This document shows positions 54,339 through 62,904 of a stretch of 64,000 nt of DNA, in pieces. Where the stretch lies: NCBI GenBank assembly GCA_016795105.1, contig JAEUIH010000001.1:62001-126000 (forward strand), given 5' to 3'. The DNA comes from Planctomyces sp. (GTDB taxonomy: Bacteria > Planctomycetota > Planctomycetia > Planctomycetales > Planctomycetaceae). The translations under genes and the position numbers were made by a program. The notes below the pieces were generated by a model that was not told where the DNA came from, ran no database searches, and was given only the letters and a program-made list of their open reading frames with translations. How positions within the stretch are numbered: position 1 is the stretch's first letter; every line of letters begins with the position of its first letter.

Positions 54339-57300
54339 CTACAGGCCGGAGGAGGTGAGGTGCCGGCGGAGCATGTAGCGGACATCGGATGGAATTGGAG
54401 CGGTCTGAATTTGGGGGCCTTCGTAGCGAGTTTCCCGGACCATCGAAGGATCGGCGAAATCGTAGCTTCGAAGTAGTCCCTGTTGAGTTACCCAAAGCAG
54501 CGTCGTATTTGGCGACCAACACGCAGCCCAGGTATCGTAACCGTCCGGTAAGGTGACGTTTGTGATTACGTTCTCCTTTCCGGGCGGATACCAGACGATG
54601 TCCGCCTGATTGATAGCGCGTCCGCCTGCTGGACGCCTCGAGACGACAAACCGAACCGCTTCACTGAACGTATACCGACCCGGGTTCATGGCAATCCGAG
54701 GTCGCGTCAAAGCGTCCGGATCTTTGGGAAGGACCTGCATTTTGATGTCACCACTTTTGATCGAACCGGTGACAGCCTTGTGCCATGTGCGGTTCGAGAG
54801 CAGCCTTGCCAGATTTTCGACGGCCTGCGGAGAAGTGTCCGCAAGAAACGCCTCTGCCTCTTCCGGCGTGGGAGAATTGCCAAACAGGTCAGAGATGACT
54901 CGAAACAAAACAACTTCGCGTTCTTTTGACTCGACGGGCAATGGTGTTTCACGCTGAATGCGTTCGGTGATGAACTTCAGCCACCAGTCGGCGTCGACCT
55001 TTTCATTGTGGTCTCCTGTCAGCACAATTGCACCAGGCTGGAAAACAACGGCATCATTCTGAGAGGCAAGAATCCATGATCCAACCCGAGTATTCGCCCA
55101 GTCTTCGAGCTCTTCGTCCTGCGGGCCAACTCCGATTCCAGGTGCGTTGACTTCACAGTATTCACCTGGATGCAGTCGATATGGCTCCGGGCGTCCAATC
55201 GTGGTCCAGTACGTGGACAATGTCTGTACTGACGCGCCTCCGGAGGTAATCGCTTTGTGTTCCGGCTGATGAAAACTACGAGTGACAAACATGACAGGCT
55301 CATCGCCGGAGTTGTGGAGTACAACTCGCGACTTTAACTTTGTGCCGAGCGGGTACTTTTCTGCACGCGGCTCAAAGATCCACGCCATTCGCAGCCCACC
55401 GGGGAGCTTTTCTCCCCAGTTCACATTCGCCAGTGAAGCAGGCAGTGGCTGACCTCGCTGCAGGGTATGCTCGCGAATGATGTCCATTGTCCGTTCCAGT
55501 GGAATCGTTGTCACCTCCGCTATGTCATCGAACAGCCTGACAACGTCGCTCTGATTCCAGTCGCCTGAGTGTTCGAATCGAACGACCAGCGGTCGCATCC
55601 TCTTCGCAGAGGGATCTCCAAACTCATCGCCCGAATTGATTCGAATGAACTCCTGTACCAGATCATGCAGCCGATTGATGAGTCCACCAGGGATTTGCCC
55701 GTTGAGTCTGGCGTGATCGACACAGTATCGAAACAGAGCCTGCCCTTCTTTGCTTGTCGGCATTGGCCCCTGAACTGCGATTGCACCGCGACTTAGGGGT
55801 GTTCTCAATTTACCTTTCCATGCACCTTCCGGCGCGTGAACGATGTTCAACACCATAGAAATTGCCTGTGTCGGCATCTTCAGAATACCTTCAGCCAGCA
55901 TGTCTCCCGTGTTGACGCCAGGCTCGCTCACCTTCTCCGTGTCGAACATATCGACGATGTGAGTTTCACGAGGCTGCAAGACCAGGTCTAACTTCGTCGA
56001 CTTTGCGTTTTGCAGGGCGAACATAATTTCGTCGTTCCTGTACAGGTATAACTTTCTTCCTTCAACATCTGCGGCAGGAGTATCAGTCTCATCAATTGCG
56101 GTGTCACAAAAACGAATCGGTTTGTCCGACACGTTCTGTATAACAATGTGAATCCGCCGTTCACGACCGATAACTCCATCTGCCGTGGTTTCGCGAATCA
56201 ACGAAGCAGCCCTCAGACCATCAACCGGTTCACTCCAGTCGAGGTGCTGCAGGAGGTCATCAGGGACACTTGATGGCTTCGCAGACTGCTCTGCGGTGTC
56301 CTCGTTCCTTTGAATCGTACTCAACTGAGGAGTATTCACCTGAGACAATGAAATTGTGCTGACGCTCCGAAATTTAGGGTGCTTTGACGTTTCCAGAATA
56401 TCCAGCAGAAGCGATGAGTCAGGGCCACGTCGCAAGACGCCCACAATATCCTGAACGTCAATGTTCTGCACTTCAGCGGAGCGTATCCACAGTCGGATTG
56501 AGTTGTCAGCCGGATACAGAATCCTGCCGAATCTGGTCTCAATGGACGGAGTACCCGTGCCATAATCTAAAGAACACAGGATGTCGTCTGTATTTTTTTC
56601 CGGAAACGTCAGTCGTACCCTCACATCGCCGGACTGACTTGCCCATGTACCGAACAACAACTCGTCGATCGGACGCACATCATGTGCCTTTTCAATCAGA
56701 ACTGAACCTCCCGCTTCGGAAGGCTGCCGAGGTTCCGTCGGCAGCGGCTTGAAGACTTTTTCGAAAACATGTCGAATTCCTTCCGGCATCTCGGCAGGTT
56801 TGTGATACCACGTGGTTGTTCTGATGTTCGACGGATCTGCGAAGTCAATTCGCCGCACACAGAAAGGGCTGTGAGGGCCAGCGCCTTCATCACTCAGATT
56901 GCCTCGCATCGTCCAGAAGCTCAGAGAATTACTCTCCCACGCAACATGCCACGGCTCGCGGTTGCCAAAAGCATCTGACGCAACAAAGCTGCTAAATGCA
57001 TGAGTTGTTCCGGCCGTATCTTCCGGCCATGTGAGAACCACACTGGTTGTAACGTCTGCGGCATGAAACAGTTCACGCTTCACTTCCAGTGTCACGCCCC
57101 TGGGCATTTGCCATCGACCAGCCGTCTGCGCCGTCCAGATTTCAACTTTCTCTGGTGCGATGGCCTTGATTCTAAGGCTGTCCGTCTGAATGCTGACCGG
57201 TGACGACTGAGGATCCGATAAGGTGAGTGCGGGAAGAATGCCTGTCACATAGATCTCAGATCCGTGTTGAACTTTGGGTAGTTCAATCAGGGAATACCAT

Positions 57301-59309
57301 TCCGGGTAGCCCTCCGCTTCCCGAGGTCCTCCCGATCCGACTCGAATGCGATAACCATAGACAACTGCTGTTTCACCCGGACGCAACTGCCACAATTTCG
57401 TGAATCGAATGTCTTTCAGCATCCGGGACTGCCGGCCGAATTCCGTTGAAATGCGGCGACCATCCTGATCGATCGTTTCCAGCTGCAGCGACGGATACAA
57501 GCCCGGTCCGGTTCGGCCGATACCGACTGTCAGTGTTTCGCTTCCAGTATTCCACAACTGAAGATCAAGTCGAGCGCTGTCACCCAGAATGAAGGTCTCC
57601 TTCTCACAGACCAGGGCAACTCGCAGTCCACTGGGATCAGGAGGACCAAAGGCAAGTCGTTCGAGTTCTTCTGAATCTCCGGGCGACCCAGGCCATGGCG
57701 ACTCATTGAACGCCATCTGAATCGGTTCGCCATGAATTGCGAAAACTGCTTTGATAAAATCTTGAGCCTCAGAAACGGAATACATCGCTTTCCCGGCATC
57801 GGAGGCCTGAAGCCTCTTCAATTCTGTGATCTGTTCCGTCGTCAACGAAAACGGGGATTCATCAATGCCTTCAATAAAGCGGCCAATCGCTGACCTCAAA
57901 CCTGCGACGCGAGACTCGGAAACTGAATCCGCGGAATCCCCCAAGTGCAGCCAGCGTGTGAGCAGTGCAGCGTCCATGTCACGGTAAGCCCATGGATCAA
58001 GCGGCTGTTTCTGGACGGAGTTCTCGTTGTTGGATTCTTTCCCCGCTTCAACGACCACTGCTGTCTCGTCGGCAACACTCATCATTGCGACTGGGACTGC
58101 AAATGCAGTGCTGGCGACAACCGACAACGCGAACAAGATCGTTGTAACATTCCTGCGATTCTGACGAGCATTCAAAACGGCACTCAACCGACCATGCAAT
58201 GGCGAATTCCCGGCCATTGCCAGACCACAAGCCTGCGTCCATGGAGAGCAGGTGAATCGAGTTGCAACACTCAACAGGTGCTCCGCGTATGCTGATGCAC
58301 GAACACCGCTGGCCAGCACTCGGTCGTCACATGCTCGTTCGCGTTCAATGTGCAGTCGCCACGCAGCGAACCAAACCAGCGGATTGAACCAGTACAAAGC
58401 GCATGCGGCCTGTGTCAGTGCCAGAACCGCGAGATCCCCGCGCTGCACATGGGCCAGCTCGTGCAGCAATACTGACTGCAGCTGTTCAGCATTCCATCGA
58501 GTCGCTTCGAAAGGCAACTGAAGGCGAGCCTTCCAGAGGCCCCATACGATCGGAATCGATCGGTGCGGGTCAAGCAACAACTGCACCGAGCGTTTCAGTC
58601 CTAACGTTGCCCTGGCGCTCTCAAGAGCGGCCTGGAGATTTGCCAAATCCGAAAGATGCTGACTATGGAATTGTGTTTCAACCTGACTCTGAGCCGGAAG
58701 GGCTCCTTTTCCGTTGTCCGGCATCACAGGATATGATCGCCTTGCAGAGCGTCGCAGAAAAGCAGACGCAGCCAACAACCGTGCGGTCAGCACGAAGCAA
58801 CCGACAAACCAGATTCCACTCAACCATGCCGACCACGAAATCAGCGGCTCATGACTTTCGTTCGGCCCCTGATGTGCGGTGACTGTTTCAACTGGATCAG
58901 TCGTACGCGGAGCGCCTTCTGCAGTTTGTTCCATTACGCCTGCTGGAACACCTTCAACAATTGTCGACTCCAATTCCACGACCGGTGTCCTGTCATCGGT
59001 TATTGACTGTACCGGCATCACGGAAAGTACGGGCGTAGGACTGACATTAAGGGCGGCACGAGGCTCCGACTGGAGCCACGATGGGAGGATCCGCCACGTC
59101 GGCAGCACAAGCGACAACAATGGCATCGCAAGTAAAACACTGATCGCAATCGTCCAGACAAAATGACGAGTCGCTGCGGAATCACGCCGCAACATTGCAC
59201 AGATGGAAGCTGCCAGAAGGAGAACCAGAGTCCCCTTAATGGCTGAGTCGACGAGCGGAAAGACTACGAAGCCACCAGCTGCCAGCAGAAGAGAGTTCAA
59301 TCGATTCAT
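54339..59309 (-). CDS. Very large M56 (BlaR1/MecR1-like) membrane peptidase
   Basis: This 1656-residue protein, two to three times BlaR1 size, has an N-terminal half matching M56 peptidases. Membrane helices lie at about 15-40, 48-70, 160-183 and 389-410. The zinc site HELAH is at 283-287 with a downstream ERERACDD. In BlaR1 systems this domain cleaves the BlaI repressor after a ligand is sensed outside. Here the C-terminal 1240 residues contain no penicillin-binding motif (no S-x-x-K/SxN/KTG set). They hold three related modules, each opening with a GLR-A element (DPSGLRVALV, PVDGLRAASL, PGGLRMAWI). It begins one base after the BlaI stop, so the pair is an operon. Confidence 0.88.
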   Translation of the reverse strand: MNRLNSLLLAAGGFVVFPLVDSAIKGTLVLLLAASICAMLRRDSAATRHFVWTIAISVLLAMPLLSLVLPTWRILPSWLQSEPRAALNVSPTPVLSVMPVQSITDDRTPVVELESTIVEGVPAGVMEQTAEGAPRTTDPVETVTAHQGPNESHEPLISWSAWLSGIWFVGCFVLTARLLAASAFLRRSARRSYPVMPDNGKGALPAQSQVETQFHSQHLSDLANLQAALESARATLGLKRSVQLLLDPHRSIPIVWGLWKARLQLPFEATRWNAEQLQSVLLHELAHVQRGDLAVLALTQAACALYWFNPLVWFAAWRLHIERERACDDRVLASGVRASAYAEHLLSVATRFTCSPWTQACGLAMAGNSPLHGRLSAVLNARQNRRNVTTILFALSVVASTAFAVPVAMMSVADETAVVVEAGKESNNENSVQKQPLDPWAYRDMDAALLTRWLHLGDSADSVSESRVAGLRSAIGRFIEGIDESPFSLTTEQITELKRLQASDAGKAMYSVSEAQDFIKAVFAIHGEPIQMAFNESPWPGSPGDSEELERLAFGPPDPSGLRVALVCEKETFILGDSARLDLQLWNTGSETLTVGIGRTGPGLYPSLQLETIDQDGRRISTEFGRQSRMLKDIRFTKLWQLRPGETAVVYGYRIRVGSGGPREAEGYPEWYSLIELPKVQHGSEIYVTGILPALTLSDPQSSPVSIQTDSLRIKAIAPEKVEIWTAQTAGRWQMPRGVTLEVKRELFHAADVTTSVVLTWPEDTAGTTHAFSSFVASDAFGNREPWHVAWESNSLSFWTMRGNLSDEGAGPHSPFCVRRIDFADPSNIRTTTWYHKPAEMPEGIRHVFEKVFKPLPTEPRQPSEAGGSVLIEKAHDVRPIDELLFGTWASQSGDVRVRLTFPEKNTDDILCSLDYGTGTPSIETRFGRILYPADNSIRLWIRSAEVQNIDVQDIVGVLRRGPDSSLLLDILETSKHPKFRSVSTISLSQVNTPQLSTIQRNEDTAEQSAKPSSVPDDLLQHLDWSEPVDGLRAASLIRETTADGVIGRERRIHIVIQNVSDKPIRFCDTAIDETDTPAADVEGRKLYLYRNDEIMFALQNAKSTKLDLVLQPRETHIVDMFDTEKVSEPGVNTGDMLAEGILKMPTQAISMVLNIVHAPEGAWKGKLRTPLSRGAIAVQGPMPTSKEGQALFRYCVDHARLNGQIPGGLINRLHDLVQEFIRINSGDEFGDPSAKRMRPLVVRFEHSGDWNQSDVVRLFDDIAEVTTIPLERTMDIIREHTLQRGQPLPASLANVNWGEKLPGGLRMAWIFEPRAEKYPLGTKLKSRVVLHNSGDEPVMFVTRSFHQPEHKAITSGGASVQTLSTYWTTIGRPEPYRLHPGEYCEVNAPGIGVGPQDEELEDWANTRVGSWILASQNDAVVFQPGAIVLTGDHNEKVDADWWLKFITERIQRETPLPVESKEREVVLFRVISDLFGNSPTPEEAEAFLADTSPQAVENLARLLSNRTWHKAVTGSIKSGDIKMQVLPKDPDALTRPRIAMNPGRYTFSEAVRFVVSRRPAGGRAINQADIVWYPPGKENVITNVTLPDGYDTWAACWSPNTTLLWVTQQGLLRSYDFADPSMVRETRYEGPQIQTAPIPSDVRYMLRRHLTSSGL

Positions 59310-59310
59310 C

Positions 59311-59694
59311 TCAGCGTCCCTCCTTCCGGGCTTGTTCGATCAGCGCAATCAGTCGTTCACGTTCTTCATCAGTGACGCTGTCTCTCCGGGAATGCAGATG
59401 GGCGGCGAGCGCTTCTTCAAGCGAACCGCCGAAGAATGTTTCCAGGACATTCTGAAACGCGCTGCGACCGGCTTTCACCTTCGTCTCGCGCGGAGAGTAC
59501 ACCACTTCGCGGCCGTTTTCGCGGCGTTTGAGGTGTCCCTTCTCTTCCAGGATGTGCATCATCCGCCGCACTGCCATTGCCGTTGGCGCATCGGGAATCG
59601 CGTCGACAACCTGATTGACGGTCGCTTCGCCCAGAGCAAAGACGGCATCCATAATCTGCCGCTCGCGCCTGCTGAGATCGGGGGGTTTTGACAT
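59311..59694 (-). CDS. BlaI/MecI-family transcriptional repressor
   Basis: This 127-residue winged-helix protein has SRRERQIMDAVFALGEATVN and the recognition helix TAMAVRRMMHILEEKGHL, followed by a dimerisation helix region (SAFQNVLETFFGGSLEEAL). The M56 partner should cleave it near its middle. It forms a tight pair with the downstream peptidase gene (stop to start in one base). Its promoter region holds palindromic sites (59728-59749 and 59784-59800), which fits auto-repression. Targets outside the pair are unknown. Confidence 0.93.
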   Translation of the reverse strand: MSKPPDLSRRERQIMDAVFALGEATVNQVVDAIPDAPTAMAVRRMMHILEEKGHLKRRENGREVVYSPRETKVKAGRSAFQNVLETFFGGSLEEALAAHLHSRRDSVTDEERERLIALIEQARKEGR

Positions 59695-59727
59695 CGCAAA
59701 TTCTCCTGCTTTCCATAGTTCAGTCCA

Positions 59728-59749
59728 GTGCGTTAAATTATTAACGCAC
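59728..59749. promoter_or_regulatory. Likely BlaI operator (primary palindrome)
   Basis: GTGCGTTAA, spacer ATTA, then TTAACGCAC form a perfect 9-base inverted repeat 34 bases upstream of the BlaI start. Size and symmetry suit a dimeric winged-helix repressor. Function is inferred from position. Confidence 0.72.
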
Positions 59750-59783
59750 TAAACAGCTGGAAGCAAGAGCTGTCCGCTACTTT

Positions 59784-59810
59784 TTTAACGCTTCGCTAAA
59801 TTTTTAACGA
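59784..59810. promoter_or_regulatory. Second operator-like site and half site
   Basis: TTTAACG, spacer CTT, CGCTAAA is an inverted repeat with one mismatch; TTTTTAACGA beside it (59801-59810) is a half site. All share the TTAACG core of the primary palindrome. Confidence 0.55.
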
Positions 59811-59850
59811 ACAGGCGAAATTACGAATCCTGTGGTGAAACTGAAGTCCA

Positions 59851-61770
59851 CTATTTCAGGACTTCCGCCCTCAGCTCGTTGTAGCTCTTTTCGAATTCTG
59901 AGACTGAAGTGGGATGCCAGAAGTCGTTGACGCTTCTGAAACTCCACCGTGTCTTCAGATCCTGAGCATCTGCCTGAGTCATTTGTGCTTTGCTGGTCAG
60001 AACCCACTCCCTAACGTGTTTTGCATTCGGATCGCCGGACTGTTGAGCATAGACGGCAAGCACAATTCTGCGAGCCATATCCCAGCTCGCAACACCCCGC
60101 TGGGCAGATTCTCGTTCGATGAGCCGCTGAAGTGAGTCATTCAGCAGCTTTGACTGATCCGTTGTCAGCGTGGCCTTCTGCAGCTCTTTCAGCCGTGAAA
60201 TTGAGAAGCCTCTGCCAATGTCGCCGATGCGACTGACTGCTGCATTCCATGCGGGATGCTTTGTGTCGGACGCGACCTGATGGAGCTTCAGCAGGACCCC
60301 GGGATGATTGTGGTACGAAAATGCCATAAGCGCAGATTCACGAATTCCAGCAGACTCTTTCGAATCATCTGCAACTCTCGCGAAGTCATCAAAACGCTCA
60401 AGCGACGGAGTTGAGGGAAGGATATAGGTGTGAGCCAGGAAAGCAGTTTGGCGAATCGTCTCGTTGGAATGTGCCGTAAGTTGTCGAACGTGATTGAGCA
60501 ATTCAGGATTGCGCCGCCCACTGACAGCAACTCCATTGATTTCGCGGACAATCTGGTGAACATAGACCGCTTCCGGTTGAGCCTGCTTTCGATCAGCGAA
60601 ATCAACGACACTGCCTGATTTCGCGAGGTGACTGAACACGTCAACGACCTGCAATGGTGGCAAGTATTTTCCGGAGTCCATCGGAGGGACATCGTCACTC
60701 TTAAACCCTTCGTAAATCTGCGAGATCATTCCTTCCCACGGTTCGATCTTCTCTTTATGAGTATCCAGCCAGTGTTCCGCGACGCCGGGGGCAGACGTCA
60801 ACAGTGAGGTGGCCTGCTGTTCTCCGTGCCCCAGATAGAACGGTCCTGTCGTGTGCCACGCAACGACTCGGATCCATTGCGGAGAGTCCGAGCTCTTTAG
60901 CGCATCTGCAACTCCGTGACTTTTGAACGCGTCGGGAACATAGATTGCCATCCATTCCAGAAGTTGAAACTCCTTCTTCTGCTTAAGGAAATCAACCCAC
61001 GCCGAAATCTTTGCAGGTTCTGATGCGATCTGAGTCGACAAAAAGACCCATTTGGCTTCAAGATCTCGAGCATTCCATTCTATGTCTGAAACAGGGGGGA
61101 CTGATTTCTGAATTGAAGCAAGAAGAACACGCAATCTGCTTCCGGCACTCTCAGGGGCCAGCATGTCTGCCAGAAAGGAATGCCCTCCGGCGCTCTGAAC
61201 TTCCAACCCCTCAACGTGTCCGTCAACAATGTTATAAATGCAGCGTAGTCGAGCCCGTCCGTTGACAATGACCACAGTCTTTCTGCGGCCCGATGACTGC
61301 GTTTGGGGATCAATGATTAACTCAAGCGGATATTCGTCGAGAGTCTGAGCAAGAAAGTTAATACGACCGGTCGGAAGCAGTCGTCGCTCTGGAATCGCGC
61401 CGGACCTGCCGTTCAGTATTCGTCCCGTAACCGACTGACCATTCTCGAATTCTGTAATGATCTCAACTTTGTGCTGTCCCGCCAGAATCAACTCCAGCTC
61501 CTCTGCCGTATAACGATTCGCACCACGAATACCTCTGAACCCGGCGATTGGCTCTACGTTAGGGCCAAGAGCCGAGACGGTAATCTTCAGATTCTGTTCG
61601 TGCGTTGGCTCAACGTCGAATCGTAAATCGGCAAGTGGTCTGCGATCGTCATCATCAAGATAGTCGTGCTGCTCCTGGAATTCGGCCTGCTGCGTCGCCT
61701 GAACACATACCCCGGAAAAAGCGAAGCCGCTCACGGCAAGTGCTGCCCCGATCATCAACCATCTTGACAT
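59851..61770 (-). CDS. Secreted helical-repeat protein, unknown function
   Basis: ATG 61770 follows AGGGAGA and opens a signal peptide (MSRWLMIGAALAVSG, core to about residue 25), giving 639 residues. The N-terminal 230 residues are mixed alpha/beta with FRGIRGANRYTAEEL. The rest is helical with loosely repeating segments such as HSNETIRQTAFLAHTYIL and SAGIRESALMAFSYHNHPG, suggesting HEAT-like repeats. It lies upstream of the BlaI/M56 pair on the same strand, but the operator sites between them suggest separate transcription. It could still be functionally linked. No catalytic motif is seen. Confidence 0.78.
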   Translation of the reverse strand: MSRWLMIGAALAVSGFAFSGVCVQATQQAEFQEQHDYLDDDDRRPLADLRFDVEPTHEQNLKITVSALGPNVEPIAGFRGIRGANRYTAEELELILAGQHKVEIITEFENGQSVTGRILNGRSGAIPERRLLPTGRINFLAQTLDEYPLELIIDPQTQSSGRRKTVVIVNGRARLRCIYNIVDGHVEGLEVQSAGGHSFLADMLAPESAGSRLRVLLASIQKSVPPVSDIEWNARDLEAKWVFLSTQIASEPAKISAWVDFLKQKKEFQLLEWMAIYVPDAFKSHGVADALKSSDSPQWIRVVAWHTTGPFYLGHGEQQATSLLTSAPGVAEHWLDTHKEKIEPWEGMISQIYEGFKSDDVPPMDSGKYLPPLQVVDVFSHLAKSGSVVDFADRKQAQPEAVYVHQIVREINGVAVSGRRNPELLNHVRQLTAHSNETIRQTAFLAHTYILPSTPSLERFDDFARVADDSKESAGIRESALMAFSYHNHPGVLLKLHQVASDTKHPAWNAAVSRIGDIGRGFSISRLKELQKATLTTDQSKLLNDSLQRLIERESAQRGVASWDMARRIVLAVYAQQSGDPNAKHVREWVLTSKAQMTQADAQDLKTRWSFRSVNDFWHPTSVSEFEKSYNELRAEVLK

Positions 61771-61951
61771 CGTAAAGTCTCCCTTCGCACCCTGAATGTC
61801 TTCGCCAGTCCGGAATTGCACGTCTCAGGTACAACTCGACTTGTCAGCGTTCAAGTGTGATACGAAGTTTCAGAGTACTGAAACAGTTGGCGTCGTGGCG
61901 TATTACAAAGTTCTTACAAGGTTGATGCCGGAGATCCCAGGCAGGGCTGGC

Positions 61952-62520
61952 GTTGAACCACGAAAGAATCACAGGGGAAGTTTGTAGTCCAGCAGATTCA
62001 GGGAGGCCAGCAGATTGGAGGTGGTGGGTGTGAACCGCAGGCAGGACTCGCGGTTTGACCACGGAAGACGCGGAAAAGGCGGAAGAATCGCAGGCAGGGT
62101 TGATAATTTAGCCACGAAAGACACGAACCACATGAAAAAGCGGCAGGGGGTGATTGTCATCCAGCAGATCCAGGGAGGCGGCAGATTGATGTATGGCATT
62201 CTTTTGCTTTCATTCTCTTGCCAATTGAGAAAACTTCAGGACAGAGTTTGTAGTTTTGAATTCAAGTCGCAGGCAGGACTCGCGGTTTGACCACGGAAGA
62301 CGCGGAAAAGACGGACGAATCGCAGGCAGGGTTAATGATTTAGCCACGAAAGACACGAACCACACGAAAAAGCGGCAGGGGGTGATTGTCATCCAGCAGA
62401 TTCAGGGAGGAGGCAGATTGATGTATGGCAGAAGAATGGCATTCTTTTGTTCTCATTCTCCTGCCAATTGAGAAGACTCCAGGACAGTGTTTGTGGCTTT
62501 GAATTCAAGTCGCACGCAGG
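61952..62520 (+). repeat. Tandem repeat of a 232-243 bp unit
   Basis: Matching blocks recur at offsets of 232 and 243 bases: GCAGGACTCG at 62041, its partner at 62273, and GCAGGACGAG at 62516. CCACGAAAGACACGAACCAC occurs at about 62113 and 62344. The second unit carries an 11-base insertion. About two and a half units are present, the leftmost being partial and diverged. Confidence 0.8.
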
Positions 62521-62529
62521 ACGAGATTT

Positions 62530-62628
62530 TTGACCACGGAAGACGCGGAAAAGGCGGAAGAATCGCAGAAGTACCCGATTGTGTTTTTTCCTGTGGTTCG
62601 TGTCTTTCGTGGTTACCAATCACGCTGG
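62530..62628 (+). repeat. Dispersed fold-back repeat, copy C (most complete)
   Basis: It begins TGACCACGGAAGACGCGGAA and ends TTCGTGTCTTTCGTGG, then TTACCAATCACGCTGG. The ends are imperfect inverted repeats of about 16 bases. Copies A and B share its outer ends and internal CCCGATTG or CGATTGTG. Confidence 0.78.
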
Positions 62629-62904
62629 CTAGGCACTGGATGCTCTCGGAATCAACTCACTGCCGTCCTCGGCGTAGAGAACGCAGGCACCAGACCTCTG
62701 ACGCAAATCGTCTCATTAAGGCTTTGCGGCTGAAATAGAATTCAACGAATTGTTGAACAGGAGAACAGAGGCACAGTTGTAGAGCCCTGCGGTTGTTTCA
62801 ATCTGAAACTCGTGGCACTTAGCCGCATAGCCTTGCTCGTGGTACGCCCTTAAGAGATACTGAATCGTTTGCTTGCCTGTTGACCACAATGCGGAGAATC
62901 TGCG

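Larger units (their letters stand above)
61771..62904. other. Repeat-rich, gene-free region of 1.1 kb
   Basis: No gene is supported. Bases 61952-62628 are repeat DNA (see the tandem unit and fold-back copy C). Bases 62629-62904 are non-repeated and carry the promoter and ribosome-binding site (CGGAGAA) of the kinase at 62905. Confidence 0.65.

Noticed and set aside
54115-54522. A minus-strand frame of 135 residues at the end of the M56 gene
   Set aside because: It overlaps the end of the DinB gene and the 3' part of the M56 gene in another frame and resembles no family.
61969-62738. Frames with TTEDAEKAEE-like peptides
   Set aside because: They are translations of the fold-back repeat; repeated units give the same peptide in several frames.
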